From assembly GCA_031257675.1 (NCBI GenBank), contig JAIROG010000045.1, positions 1 through 33,235 of the forward strand: a DNA stretch of 33,235 nt. Reading direction: 5' to 3'. The position numbers and the translations under genes are program-made. This stretch comes from Treponema sp. Its GTDB lineage: Bacteria > Spirochaetota > Spirochaetia > Treponematales > Breznakiellaceae. Below, in pieces: positions 1-8,472 of this stretch (positions are counted from its first letter, which is position 1; each line of letters starts with the position of its first letter). The notes under the pieces are model-generated. The model made no database searches, had not been told where the DNA came from, and was given only the letters and a program-made list of their open reading frames with translations.

Positions 1-210
1 GGGGTAATTCTTTATATTATAAGAAATCACAGAACACTCAGGAAAAAGGAAGGCAACGGCCAGAGAAGTTTCTGTTTCGTGCGGAACGATAATCATATCA
101 TGGTATTATATCATAAATGATTTAGAATGCAAGCAATTTTTTGGTATATTTTTCATACCTTGTACCGGGTCATCAGCGCTTAAATTCCCCGCAGCGGGTC
201 CGGTTTAGCC
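1..210. other. Intergenic, no gene seen
   Basis: AT-rich left edge with no convincing ORF on either strand. It lies downstream of the minus-strand HAD gene. It contains a short GC-rich inverted repeat near 189-199 (CCCGC/GCGGG) and an imperfect GGTAT/ATACC inverted repeat near 143-161. Either could help end transcription of the minus-strand operon, but neither is followed by a clear T run on that strand. Confidence 0.5.
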
Positions 211-948
211 TTACGGGGATTGTTGATATTTATCCATGATTATATCGCAGAACTGGCTCCATTGCAGCGCCCCGGCGGAATTTTGGGAAGCGATTCTGAG
301 GTACATCATTCCCACAGCGGCGGCGCCCGCTCCGTCGGTTTTGTCCCGGTCGCCTACGACAAGGACCTCCGCGGGATTCCGGCGGAAGACTTCGGCTATG
401 GTGAGGAAAGGCCGGGGCGCGGGCTTCTGGGCGCCAAAGGTTTCGGGGCCGCAGATCATCCCGCAGGAATCGGGGTCCAGGCCAATGGCTTCAAGGCGCT
501 TTCCCGGCAGCGGGTAATCCGAATAGACCGCCCGGGGAAACCCCATAGCTTCTATTGTCTTAAAAAGATCCGCCGTACCGGGACGGGCGGAATAAAATCG
601 TTTTATTACCTCGTTCATCCGGGGTATATAACGTCCAAAATACCACTGCCGCAGAAAGACGGCGTTTCGGAATGTCATGCGTTCCAGGAGAGAAAAAAAT
701 TCCCGGAAATAGGTTTCGTTGTTCTGGTAATCGCAGCCGGAGAGGACCTCGCGGGTACGGCGCTCTCCCCAGGTATACCAGATGTCGGCAGGGGAAAACC
801 ATTCCCCGGTACGGCTGAACAGAAGATGGCGGCGAAAATTGCGTCCGCTATAGAGGGTACCGTCAAGATCGAAAATAAACGCCCGCGCTTTTTCAACAAG
901 ACCGGCGGCCTCTTTCAATCTTGCGGCTGTGTTTGCGGAATTACTCAA
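211..948 (-). CDS. HAD-superfamily hydrolase (phosphatase)
   Basis: Predicted cytoplasmic phosphatase of the haloacid dehalogenase superfamily, 245 aa. Motif I is FDLDGTL with the nucleophile and acid/base aspartates at about residues 27 and 29. Motif III is the lysine in QKPAPRPF, and motif IV is the acidic GDRDKTDG. A helical cap domain lies between motifs I and III. The substrate cannot be told from sequence. It is the last gene of a three-gene minus-strand operon, 46 bp after the FAD oxidoreductase. The start is uncertain: the frame opens at TTG 948, but a better ribosome site (GAGGGGG) precedes an ATG at 980 in another frame. That ATG gives an 11-codon ORF whose TGA overlaps the TTG. Translational coupling or a small frameshift at the 5' end are both possible. 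Confidence 0.85.
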   Translation of the reverse strand: MSNSANTAARLKEAAGLVEKARAFIFDLDGTLYSGRNFRRHLLFSRTGEWFSPADIWYTWGERRTREVLSGCDYQNNETYFREFFSLLERMTFRNAVFLRQWYFGRYIPRMNEVIKRFYSARPGTADLFKTIEAMGFPRAVYSDYPLPGKRLEAIGLDPDSCGMICGPETFGAQKPAPRPFLTIAEVFRRNPAEVLVVGDRDKTDGAGAAAVGMMYLRIASQNSAGALQWSQFCDIIMDKYQQSP

Positions 949-980
949 TTCCCGGGCTTCCCGGACAGAATGTTATGCAT
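945..980 (-). other. Possible 11-codon coupling ORF before the HAD gene
   Basis: On the minus strand, ATG at 980 follows a GAGGGGGAAAACG ribosome site. It reads 11 codons to a TGA at 945-947 that overlaps the TTG start of the HAD gene. In the HAD frame the residues just upstream of TTG (REARE) look protein-like, so this may instead be the true N-terminus disrupted by a frameshift. Both readings are inference. Confidence 0.3.
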
Positions 981-994
981 CGTTTTCCCCCTCG

Positions 995-2494
995 TTAATA
1001 TATATCCGATCCGAATACCATGCCGAAATCCCGGCACAGGTACTGCGCCGCCCTGCGTCCGGTGGTAACCGCCACCGGCAGGCCGCCGGGGGGCTGAATT
1101 CGCTGTCCGGCGAAATACAGGTTTTTTACACCTCCGGGCTTGCAGGGATAGGGGAAACGCCGGTGGTTTCCGGGCGGGGTTTTCGTCATCCATGAACCCC
1201 GGTATGTGCCGCAGTATTTCTCATAAGTGAGGGGCGTGGCAATATCCCGGACAGCGGTCCTGTTCCGGATGGCGGGAAACTGGGCTTCAAGTCTTTCCAG
1301 CACCGTCCCGAATAGTTCCCGCTTACCCTGTTCATAATAGCCCCGCTCCCGCGCCAGTTTCCAATACCCGTAGGAATCGCTGCTTATGCTTACGGTAAGC
1401 GCCGAACAGCCTTCGGGCGCATATCCCGAATAACCCGCGTAATTACGGCAGGCCAGGTAATTCAGTTCCCGGCCATGGAACTTAAAAGGCTTTTCAAGGG
1501 GAAAGACTATATACGGCGGCAGGCCGGCAAGATCGGCTTCCACACCCAGGCAGAAAAAGGTGTTCATGATGAGCTGCGGGTTTTTGTACATTTTTTCCAG
1601 CCAGGGCATCCGGAGGGGAGGCGAAAAGAGCCCGCCGGAAACGGCGTTTGCCGCCAGAGTGTCCGCTGTTACTATCACCGCGTCCGCAGGAATTGTCCCT
1701 TCCGCCAGAACCACACCCCCGGCCCGGCCTCTATCGACAATAACCCGCTTCACCCGGGCATTGTACCGAATCACGCCGCCTGAATCGGTAAAACGCTTCA
1801 CCATGTTCCGTACCATGTTGACCGTACCGCCTTCGACATAACCCCCATCCTTTGACAGAAACCGGCTGATGGTGAAAAACAGTGAAACCGCGTCGTAACC
1901 AGGATTAACCATATTCAAGATCAGAAGGCGTATCGCCTGGGAACGGAACCGTCCGGCATACTCTCCCGCGGAGATTTTGCCCAGCGCCCCCATACGCAGC
2001 GCCACGGGCAGTATCCTTGTTCCTGTTTTAAGCAGGGACGGCGCCTTTTTCCGTACCTTGAGTCCGAAAATGTCTGTCAGCGGAATATCCACCGCGGCAA
2101 AACGCCGTATATCGGCACACATTCCCTTAACCAGCGGAATGTCTTCCGGCGATAAGCCGCAGAGGTGCTGTTCAAGTCTGTCTACATCCCGGTACAGATA
2201 CGCCTGCCTGCCGCCGCAATCACTGGTGAGGAAAGGATCATGGTTGATGATCCGGGAGGTATCGCTCAGGGCTCCGGTTTCCCGCCAAACCCGGTTTATC
2301 GGACTGTCCGGAGCCGAGCCGTTGAGCCAGTGCATGCTTCCCTCAAAGAAGTAGCCGCCCCGCCGCCAGCCGGTACAGTTACCGCCGGGGCTGCCGCAGG
2401 CTTCACAAATGGTAACTTCAAAACCGCTTTTCAAAGCGTATATGCCCGCAGAAAGACCCGCGATTCCGGCGCCGATAACAACGACCTTGTTCAC
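995..2494 (-). CDS. CrtI/COG1233-like FAD-dependent oxidoreductase
   Basis: FAD-dependent desaturase, isomerase or saturase of the phytoene-desaturase/retinol-saturase superfamily, 499 aa. The N-terminal Rossmann dinucleotide-binding motif is GAGIAGLSAGIYALKSGF, followed by the second-strand glutamate in TICE and the GGNCTG flavin loop. The C-terminal FAD-contact motif is LYFAGQRIQPPGGLP followed by GRRAAQYL, as in CrtI-type enzymes. It probably acts on a hydrophobic polyene, carotenoid-like or lipid substrate. That substrate class follows from the family; the actual substrate is unknown. It starts at GTG 2494, whose GTGA overlaps the stop of the GH3-like gene, so the two are translationally coupled. 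No carotenoid synthase genes are present in the window. Confidence 0.85.
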   Translation of the reverse strand: MNKVVVIGAGIAGLSAGIYALKSGFEVTICEACGSPGGNCTGWRRGGYFFEGSMHWLNGSAPDSPINRVWRETGALSDTSRIINHDPFLTSDCGGRQAYLYRDVDRLEQHLCGLSPEDIPLVKGMCADIRRFAAVDIPLTDIFGLKVRKKAPSLLKTGTRILPVALRMGALGKISAGEYAGRFRSQAIRLLILNMVNPGYDAVSLFFTISRFLSKDGGYVEGGTVNMVRNMVKRFTDSGGVIRYNARVKRVIVDRGRAGGVVLAEGTIPADAVIVTADTLAANAVSGGLFSPPLRMPWLEKMYKNPQLIMNTFFCLGVEADLAGLPPYIVFPLEKPFKFHGRELNYLACRNYAGYSGYAPEGCSALTVSISSDSYGYWKLARERGYYEQGKRELFGTVLERLEAQFPAIRNRTAVRDIATPLTYEKYCGTYRGSWMTKTPPGNHRRFPYPCKPGGVKNLYFAGQRIQPPGGLPVAVTTGRRAAQYLCRDFGMVFGSDIY

Positions 2495-4194
2495 TTTTTA
2501 ATCAATTCGTCGAACATTTCCTGGCGTTTCTTGTCCTGCATGAGCAGATTGAGCTTGAACTGGCCGTCCCTATAGCCCTTTTCAATACAGGCGGCCTTGA
2601 ATTGTTCAAAGGAGTCCTTGACCAAAAGGGCGGTTTCCGGCGCTTTAACCCGGTTGGAATCTCGCTTGGATTGGTATTCGCTGTTGTATTCTTTAAGACG
2701 CTCGTCCACAGCCCTGGTAAGCTCCTCGGCCCGGGCCTGGCTGATAGTTCGATCCGCAAATTCGTAGTAAAACCGGTAATTTGCCTGCTCCGGATTGGCA
2801 AACCCGACGAAAAAGCTCAGTTTGAGCCCAAGCTCATGACCGCAATTGGCTACCGCTTCGATAAACTGCCGTTCATGCAGCTTCTCCCCGGTTAAGCTGA
2901 TCGTGCCGTTAACCTTTTGGACGAATTTAATCAGCGGGTATTCGTTGTAGAAACCGGTAATTTCCACCAGATCCGTCATGTTATACCGGTACAGTCCCGC
3001 GGAAGTGGTTACCACCGGACAGTAGCGCTCACCCTTTTTAACTTCCCACATCTGATAAGTCTTCGGCGCCGGATTGTCCAGTTCCGATTCATGGATAAAC
3101 TCAAAGTAAATTTTATGCCCCAGCGGCACCGTATCCAGCGTATTGCTTTTCAGCACCAGACCGGCCTTACATTCGGTAGCGAAATACCCGAATTCATGGA
3201 AAACGGTATTCGACGGGAAAGAATCCCGCACCTTTTCAAGATATATCGACGTATTCCCGCACATCCAGACATTGACCACCTGCATGTGGGGCCAGTAATG
3301 CTTCGGCAGGACCGTCCCAAACCGCACTTTGAGCTGCCGCAGTTCCGCCGCCCGTTTGGGATTCGGCTTTAAATGCGCCGTGATGGCGGTACGTATTCTA
3401 TCGGGAATAAAAAACCGGCGGCTCAAAGTCCCGTTTTCAATGTCGTTCACATAGTCGTCGAAAAATTCATTGGCGTTTATCTGCATTTCCACCAGTGTAC
3501 TGGGATTTGCGGTGATGATCAGGGTAATATCCTGTTCGATCCCCATCCGCATGATGGCATAATAGCGGGCTTTATAATCGGCGATATGAAAAACATCCGC
3601 CGGCGCCGGATGGAGGACCTCCATAAAACCGGGAATATCCCGCTGGGAAATTCCGGAAATGGAGCCGTATACCGTACCGTCCGGGGCGGACCCCTCTATC
3701 GCTTTTCCCACGATGGAAAGGGTCATGCCGTAAAAAACCTTGGGCTTGTTCTGGATCAGCGTATAAAACCACTGCTGGTTCGATTTTTTGTATACTTCCT
3801 GATAATACCGCTCGGTAATGGGAATCCACTTGGGTTCTTTGGTAGTACCGCTGGTAGTGGCGTACATCTTCGGCTTGCCGGGGAACAGCACGTCCAATTC
3901 GCCGTTTTTGTGCCGTTCCACATAGGGGCGCAGATTTTCATAATCATTTACCGGAATATACGTTCGGAAACGTTCAAAGAGTTCATCAGAGGTCTGCGCT
4001 TCAAGAATCGTGGAAAAGTTGTGCTCTTTCCCGTAAACCGTATCTTTTGACTCGATCAGAAACGACCGCAAGACCTTATCCTGGGACTTCCTGGCATCCA
4101 GGGAAGTTTCTTTCAACTCCTTGAGGCCCTTTTTGCCTACTATCGTCAAGGCCAGCCTGATAAGCCACCAGCCTTTTACCCGCTTTTCTTTCAT
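2491..4194 (-). CDS. GH3-family acyl-adenylating amidosynthetase-like protein
   Basis: 567-aa member of the GH3 (auxin-responsive promoter) family, which belongs to the acyl-adenylate-forming enzymes. Plant members join carboxylic acids to amino acids; bacterial members are poorly characterised. Visible motifs are the phosphate-binding loop TTSGTTKEPKWIP near residue 115, FGYFATECKAG in the middle (the usual Y-x-x-S/T-E-x position), and YRYNMTDLVEITGF followed by GEKLHE in the C-terminal third. Length is normal for the family. ATG 4194 is preferred over ATG 4200 because GGAG lies 6 nt upstream of the former and only 1 nt from the latter. It is the first gene of the GH3 > CrtI-like > HAD operon, which suggests activation and redox tailoring of one acidic or lipid substrate. 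Confidence 0.88.
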   Translation of the reverse strand: MKEKRVKGWWLIRLALTIVGKKGLKELKETSLDARKSQDKVLRSFLIESKDTVYGKEHNFSTILEAQTSDELFERFRTYIPVNDYENLRPYVERHKNGELDVLFPGKPKMYATTSGTTKEPKWIPITERYYQEVYKKSNQQWFYTLIQNKPKVFYGMTLSIVGKAIEGSAPDGTVYGSISGISQRDIPGFMEVLHPAPADVFHIADYKARYYAIMRMGIEQDITLIITANPSTLVEMQINANEFFDDYVNDIENGTLSRRFFIPDRIRTAITAHLKPNPKRAAELRQLKVRFGTVLPKHYWPHMQVVNVWMCGNTSIYLEKVRDSFPSNTVFHEFGYFATECKAGLVLKSNTLDTVPLGHKIYFEFIHESELDNPAPKTYQMWEVKKGERYCPVVTTSAGLYRYNMTDLVEITGFYNEYPLIKFVQKVNGTISLTGEKLHERQFIEAVANCGHELGLKLSFFVGFANPEQANYRFYYEFADRTISQARAEELTRAVDERLKEYNSEYQSKRDSNRVKAPETALLVKDSFEQFKAACIEKGYRDGQFKLNLLMQDKKRQEMFDELIKK

Positions 4195-4286
4195 TAACAT
4201 CTCCTTCTTGGACTTTAGAAAATGGTATCAAAAAGACGAGGTAAAAACAAGTATCCGATAGCAGGGACGGGCGCTGAACGTCCGCC

Positions 4287-5504
4287 TTACGGGGAGGGCG
4301 GCAAAAAATCCGCCGCGGCTTCCCTGCTCAAGCCTGATACCTCTACCAGTATCGCCGAAAGCGCTTCATCCGTAAGCGCGCCGTCAAGGCCGTATTCTTC
4401 CCTGAACCGGACATCCGGAGGAAAAAGCGCGCCGTCTCCGCCGGGAGCGGTAAAAACCAGGGCGGCGCGGTACACTTCCGCGATGGTATTGAAGGGAAGC
4501 CTGTACTTCGCGCAGAGAAGCATAGCCCCGGCAAGGCGGTCGTCCCGGCTGAGCTTGCGTCTCAGGTCCCGGCCGACCCGGTGAACAGTATCCCCCAGGG
4601 CTGTGTTTTTGAACCGCGACAAAAGGTCCTCGATATAGGCCGCCAGGTCACCCCGGCTGAAAACTCCGGGGTATTCCTGTAAAAGCGCCGCAGCGGACTC
4701 ATTCATAGCCTCCCGCACTGCCGCCTCAATACCCGGCAAAGACAATACCTGCGGTATGGCGGCGTCACGGACAGCGCCGGTCCGGCTCAAGGCCCGGTAT
4801 CCCAGATAGGCTGCCGCCGCGTGACCCAGGTTATGGATAAAAAGTTTTCTGTCAACATAAGCCTCAATAGGCTCAACAGGGCAAAGGGCTTCAATGCCGG
4901 CGGGAACGGGCCCTCTGAAACCCCGCCTGTCCACGATAAGGGTCTCGTATTTTTCCGCAAAAAGCAGCAAAGGGTCCGAAGCGAGATCTTCACTCCGCAT
5001 GAGGGGGACCATCTTTCCGATACTGGTCCCGACAATGCCCACCAGCGCGTCCAGGGGATAGCCGGAGCCCAGTTCCCGTGAAAGGACAGTCCTGAACAGC
5101 TCCGGCGCCTCCCGGGCGTTTTCGGCAATGATGATGTCAAGAGGGAGTACGCCCCCCGCCGCAGTGAACCGCTTCCGGCGCTCCCTGAGCCCCCCGGCAA
5201 TAAGCGGCAGAATCCCGGGCAGCGCGTTTTTGCCCACGCTGGCAGCGGCCAGATCCGCGGAGGCCAGTTCGGAAACCACGGCGGCGGCGTTCCTGCCGCT
5301 CACGGCCCGGACAGGGCCAACCTTCCGCAGTTCGTCATCCCTGCCCTCCTGTTTTATCGCAACGGTATAAAACGCTTTTTCATTCAGCAGCGATACCAGC
5401 CGTTCATCCACGTCAATGAAGACAACTTCCCAGCCGGCCCCTGAAAAGACCTGCCCGATAAAAGAACGTCCGATATTACCCGCCCCGAACTGAACCAGTT
5501 TCAC
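4287..5504 (-). CDS. mtlD: Mannitol-1-phosphate 5-dehydrogenase
   Basis: Cytoplasmic NAD-dependent enzyme interconverting mannitol 1-phosphate and fructose 6-phosphate, 405 aa and so slightly longer than the Escherichia coli enzyme. The N-terminal NAD-binding motif is QFGAGNIGRSFIG at residues 5-17. The conserved HNLGHAAAAYLGY segment lies mid-protein, in the position of the catalytic region of the mannitol dehydrogenase family. It starts at GTG 5504, with AAGGA 6 nt upstream, and overlaps the PfkB-kinase stop by 4 nt (GTGA), so the two genes form one transcript. No mannitol PTS genes are adjacent. The neighbouring kinase suggests sugar or sugar-alcohol use through phosphorylation by the kinase rather than by a PTS. 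Confidence 0.9.
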   Translation of the reverse strand: MKLVQFGAGNIGRSFIGQVFSGAGWEVVFIDVDERLVSLLNEKAFYTVAIKQEGRDDELRKVGPVRAVSGRNAAAVVSELASADLAAASVGKNALPGILPLIAGGLRERRKRFTAAGGVLPLDIIIAENAREAPELFRTVLSRELGSGYPLDALVGIVGTSIGKMVPLMRSEDLASDPLLLFAEKYETLIVDRRGFRGPVPAGIEALCPVEPIEAYVDRKLFIHNLGHAAAAYLGYRALSRTGAVRDAAIPQVLSLPGIEAAVREAMNESAAALLQEYPGVFSRGDLAAYIEDLLSRFKNTALGDTVHRVGRDLRRKLSRDDRLAGAMLLCAKYRLPFNTIAEVYRAALVFTAPGGDGALFPPDVRFREEYGLDGALTDEALSAILVEVSGLSREAAADFLPPSP

Positions 5505-6706
5505 CTTAATTCCTTTTTGTATTCTTCAATGAATGGCGCGAGGAGTTCACGTTTTTCTCCGGGGTGTTTTTCGTAAAACACCCCGCCCAGGGTAAAGCAG
5601 GCGTAACCTCCGGCTACAACGCCGGGTATGCAGGCTTCCCGCAAATCAAGTTTCCCCGGGACCGTCCGGGCAAGCTGTTCCACAAGGCCCGCGATAAGGC
5701 CGCCGGCGAAGTTATCCCCGCAGCCGGTGGTGTCGCCCCGCCTTTCAGGATGGGCGGCCAGCTCCCGGTCTATCCCTTTTGAGACAGGGAGGATGCCGGG
5801 ACTCAGGGGGCTAAAAATTCCTTTACCTGCGGCAAAATGAAGCGGCCGGGTTCCGGAGGTAATCACCGCGGCGCCGCACCCTTTATCAAGGAACCAGCCG
5901 GCAGCCTCGCCCTCCGAGGGACAGCCTGAAGTTTTTAAGGCCTCGTCCCGGTCGGCGACAAGGAGATCGATAAAACCATACGCGTCGTCCCGGGCCCCCA
6001 GTTTCCACTTCTTTCCGGGAGCGGCCAGTTCGCTCCGGTAATCGTAAACCAGATTTACCATCGTCAGGGCGCCCCGCTTCTTCGCCCTGCGGAGCAGTTC
6101 CGTAATGCCGTCATGGATCAGCGGAGTAAGCGCCGTACCGCCAAAGGTAATAACGGAAGCGTCAAAAAAATCACCTGTTGAATCCAAATCGGCGCGGCTA
6201 AACCGCCCCGCCGCCCCGATAAGGTTGATAAACGTCCGTTCCCCGTGGCCGTCATGGTAATTCGGGTCCGAGAGGACATCGGTACGGGGCGTCAACCCCG
6301 GACAGCGTTTGAGGATATAGTCCGCCGGCCCCGCCTGGCCCCGGGGAACAAAACCGGCCCGGGAGAGCGCTTCCTCCACCAAATCCCCGGTTTTATCGGC
6401 TCCCCGGCTTCCGTAAAAAGAAACCGCCGCCCTGTCACCCAGGACCTGGGCCGCGTGGACCAGGGACACTACGGCGGGTCCTCCTAGGTTGTAGGAAGGG
6501 GCGCCCCCGGCAATTTCCCTGAGGGCGCTTTCGTAAGGCGCGTTTACGAAGCGTTCAAAATCCTCGGCAAAAACCAGCTTCCCGATACCCAGTCCGCCGT
6601 CTCCGGCCTGCCGGGAAAGTTTCGCGGTAAACGCCGGTACGCTGAAATCGGTTTTTGGATACAGGAAATCCATCAGACAGCAGCCTGTTCCGTGAATGGT
6701 TATCAT
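5501..6706 (-). CDS. PfkB-family carbohydrate kinase
   Basis: Ribokinase/PfkB-type sugar kinase, 401 aa. Visible signatures are the N-terminal glycine-rich strand (GTGCCLMDF), the substrate-side LGGPAVVSLVHAAQ segment, and the C-terminal PfkB signature with anion hole and catalytic aspartate, GDTTGCGDNFAGG. The open frame extends upstream to 6751, but ATG 6706 is preferred because GGAGA sits 5-6 nt upstream and the residues fit the first beta strand. It lies upstream of mtlD with a 4-nt overlap. The sugar is not predictable; fructose or a mannitol-derived sugar would fit the neighbour. A 21-bp tandem array begins about 85 bp upstream of the start. Confidence 0.87.
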   Translation of the reverse strand: MITIHGTGCCLMDFLYPKTDFSVPAFTAKLSRQAGDGGLGIGKLVFAEDFERFVNAPYESALREIAGGAPSYNLGGPAVVSLVHAAQVLGDRAAVSFYGSRGADKTGDLVEEALSRAGFVPRGQAGPADYILKRCPGLTPRTDVLSDPNYHDGHGERTFINLIGAAGRFSRADLDSTGDFFDASVITFGGTALTPLIHDGITELLRRAKKRGALTMVNLVYDYRSELAAPGKKWKLGARDDAYGFIDLLVADRDEALKTSGCPSEGEAAGWFLDKGCGAAVITSGTRPLHFAAGKGIFSPLSPGILPVSKGIDRELAAHPERRGDTTGCGDNFAGGLIAGLVEQLARTVPGKLDLREACIPGVVAGGYACFTLGGVFYEKHPGEKRELLAPFIEEYKKELR

Positions 6707-6790
6707 AACGTTCTCCGTATTTACGATATATCTCATATCCCGGCGCCGCAAGCCCTGCCGCTCCTATACCCCAAAAATGCTCCAGGGTCC

Positions 6791-6989
6791 CGGACGCTTC
6801 AGTCTGCCTCCCGGATGACTCAATCTGTCCTCCGGCTGACTTAATCTGTCGACCGGACGCTTCATTCTGTCTTCCGGCCGGCTCAATCTGTCGACAGGAC
6901 GCTTCAATCTGTCCCCCGGATGACCCGATCTGTCGACCGGATGCTTCATTCTGTCCTCCGGCCGGCTCAGTCTGTCCCCCGAATATCTT
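6791..6989. repeat. 21-bp degenerate tandem array A
   Basis: Nine full 21-bp units start at 6801, 6822, 6843, 6864, 6885, 6906, 6927, 6948 and 6969, after a partial unit. The plus-strand consensus is close to AATCTGTCNNCCGGNNGNNTC. Units 3-4 (GACCGGACG, TTCCGGCCG) recur almost exactly as units 7-8, an 84-bp higher-order period. The minus strand stays open across the array as seven-residue repeats of the type DRLSRPE/DRMKRPV, but there is no convincing ribosome site. The array lies upstream of the PfkB kinase. It shares its period and the AATCTG(T/C)C core with array B at 23599-23803. Confidence 0.9.
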
Positions 6990-7001
6990 GTCCGCCCGGT
7001 A

Positions 7002-7061
7002 AAACAGGTCACCCGGCCTGCGGCCCAGACCGTCGGGCTTACCAATACAGTCCTGTTATGC
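7002..7061 (-). other. Candidate degenerate or short attC-like site
   Basis: GTTATGC at 7055-7061 (GCATAAC on the minus strand) is followed on that strand by AGGACTGTAT, exactly as at the complete site 7695-7805. It sits 20 nt after the stop of the flavin-reductase-like gene, as expected for the R'' end of an integron attC. The far end is poor: GTAAAAC at 7002-7008 is the best match, giving a 60-bp element with AACAGG/CCTGTT pairing. This may be the eroded end of a cassette array. Confidence 0.4.
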
Positions 7062-7080
7062 GACGTAGGGGCGTACCCCA

Positions 7081-7602
7081 TTATTTATTCAATTCATTTA
7101 TTGTCCAAAATTTTCCACCAATACTAGCCAATAATGGATCTATTTTTACTATATTTGGCATATCATTTTCGAGACAATTATTGTCTATATATATTTCCTT
7201 TATTTCACTCAAGAACATATAACAATACTTTATTTCAATTATCTTTACAACTTCACATGCATAATTTATCTTACATTCTTCAATTAAGGGAACCTCCATT
7301 TTACCATAAAATGTTTTGAAAACTTTTGTTTTATCCTGATCAATTCCCGAAACATTTCCACAATGTAATAATTTTTCAAATACTGCTTTATCGGGAATAT
7401 TTATACTAAATGTTTTCGTTTTTAATATATTCTGTGCCGTTAAATGTTCTTTAATTACAGAAATATACACTATCGGTGGTTCAGCTAAAATTGATCCGTA
7501 TTGTCCATGAGGAGCAAAATTTATTTTCCCATTTTCTTCAGTTGCAACTAAAACAACAGGGGTTACAACATAAGGGAAATCCTTAATTTGAGCCTTTTCC
7601 AT
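7081..7602 (-). CDS. Flavin reductase-like FMN-binding split-barrel protein
   Basis: 173-aa protein of the flavin-reductase-like family (FMN-binding split barrel). The N-terminal half shows the typical order: VTPVVLVATEENGKINFAP (strand pair entering the FMN site), then PPIVYISVIKEHLTAQNI and FSINIPDK. It likely binds FMN; whether it reduces free flavin or acts as an FMN reductase partner is unknown. The ribosome site AAGGAG lies 8 nt before ATG 7602. The gene is much more AT-rich than the operons to its left. It sits between attC-like elements (7055 and 7695-7805) with its 3' end next to one of them, as a gene cassette would. Confidence 0.8.
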   Translation of the reverse strand: MEKAQIKDFPYVVTPVVLVATEENGKINFAPHGQYGSILAEPPIVYISVIKEHLTAQNILKTKTFSINIPDKAVFEKLLHCGNVSGIDQDKTKVFKTFYGKMEVPLIEECKINYACEVVKIIEIKYCYMFLSEIKEIYIDNNCLENDMPNIVKIDPLLASIGGKFWTINELNK

Positions 7603-7694
7603 ATAAAATCTCCTTTATTCATTATATTATTCCGTATATTTATTTATGTCAATAAATTTTCCATAAATTTTCCGATCATTTTAGCCCCTATGTC

Positions 7695-7805
7695 GCATAA
7701 CGTTCCGGCTTGCAATGTGGCGGAAAAAAACCACAAAGTGCCGACTGGGGTTTTTCGTAGACCGAGGGGGCTACTGCGCCCGAAGCGCATACAGTCCTGT
7801 TATGC
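7695..7805 (-). other. attC-like recombination site (111 bp)
   Basis: Ends are GCATAAC (7695-7701) and GTTATGC (7799-7805), perfectly complementary. They are followed inward by GTTCCGGC and by CAGTCC plus GCATA, with self-complementary segments in between (for example CCGACTGGGG and GAGGGGGC). Size and ends match the R''/R' organisation of integron attC sites. On the minus strand it starts 13 nt after the stop of the lipoprotein gene at 7819, the expected cassette geometry. Confidence 0.65.
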
Positions 7806-7818
7806 GAAGCGCCGATGT

Positions 7819-8376
7819 TTATTTAAATTTTATTGTTTTATCTTCAACAATAAAATGTTCAGCTTTATAATTTGCCCATACACTTCCACCTGTCCGGTAT
7901 TGTCGTATACCTTCCTGAAAAACCCCAATGAGTTCTTTTTCATATGCCTTATAAGCATCGTCAGCCAAAATCTGCTTTAATGCTTCAAAAGCTATATCCA
8001 ATGGTTCTTGTCCATTTTCAAGAGCGTATATTGCTACGACAAAAGGACTAAATACGAATTGCCGATAATCTTCATTTTGCAATAATATTTGGTTCCCCCA
8101 TATTGAAACAATTTTATTGTCATGCGTGACTGTTTTTAGCAAAAAATCACCGGAAGCATCATATTCAAAATCAAGTAAACCATTGGCAATATCAGGGTAT
8201 ACCCTGTTTGCATTTTCAACTTTTACCCATGTGTAAAAACGCATCGGAACCGCCAACGAAAGCTGTGTCTCTTGTGTAAATAACCTTGCAGATTCACTCA
8301 GGGGCTGAGTGGAAACACAAGCAATGAATAAACCCGATATCATTATCGGCAAAACCCACAACACATTTCTTCTCAT
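7819..8376 (-). CDS. Putative lipoprotein of unknown function
   Basis: 185-aa predicted lipoprotein. MRR is followed by a hydrophobic segment and lipobox LFIAC, giving a modified cysteine near residue 20. No catalytic motif is recognisable in the mature part. The frame is open up to 8499, but ATG 8376 is chosen because GGAGG lies 6 nt upstream and it places the signal peptide at the N-terminus. The gene is AT-rich and lies between two attC-like sites (7695-7805 and 8473-8638) on the minus strand, so it is probably a mobile cassette gene. Function is not assigned. Confidence 0.75.
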   Translation of the reverse strand: MRRNVLWVLPIMISGLFIACVSTQPLSESARLFTQETQLSLAVPMRFYTWVKVENANRVYPDIANGLLDFEYDASGDFLLKTVTHDNKIVSIWGNQILLQNEDYRQFVFSPFVVAIYALENGQEPLDIAFEALKQILADDAYKAYEKELIGVFQEGIRQYRTGGSVWANYKAEHFIVEDKTIKFK

Positions 8377-8472
8377 ACAGAACCTCCAAAAAAATAATAC
8401 GTTCATTTTATTATATTCAGATATTTTGTCAAGCCCCTTCAAAAATTTTTCAGAATATTTCATCGGCATTTC

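Noticed and set aside
220-1068. Long plus-strand ORF opposite the HAD gene
   Set aside because: Shadow of the minus-strand HAD and FAD genes; Arg/Gly/Pro-rich with no recognisable domain or ribosome site.
6790-6990. CRISPR array
   Set aside because: Units are contiguous 21-mers with degenerate sequence and no constant repeat/variable spacer alternation; no cas genes in the window.
6764-7081. Minus-strand ORF of seven-residue DRLSRPE-type repeats as a protein gene
   Set aside because: The frame exists only because the 21-bp unit contains no stop; no ribosome site, no unique domain, and the related array B encodes quite different heptads.
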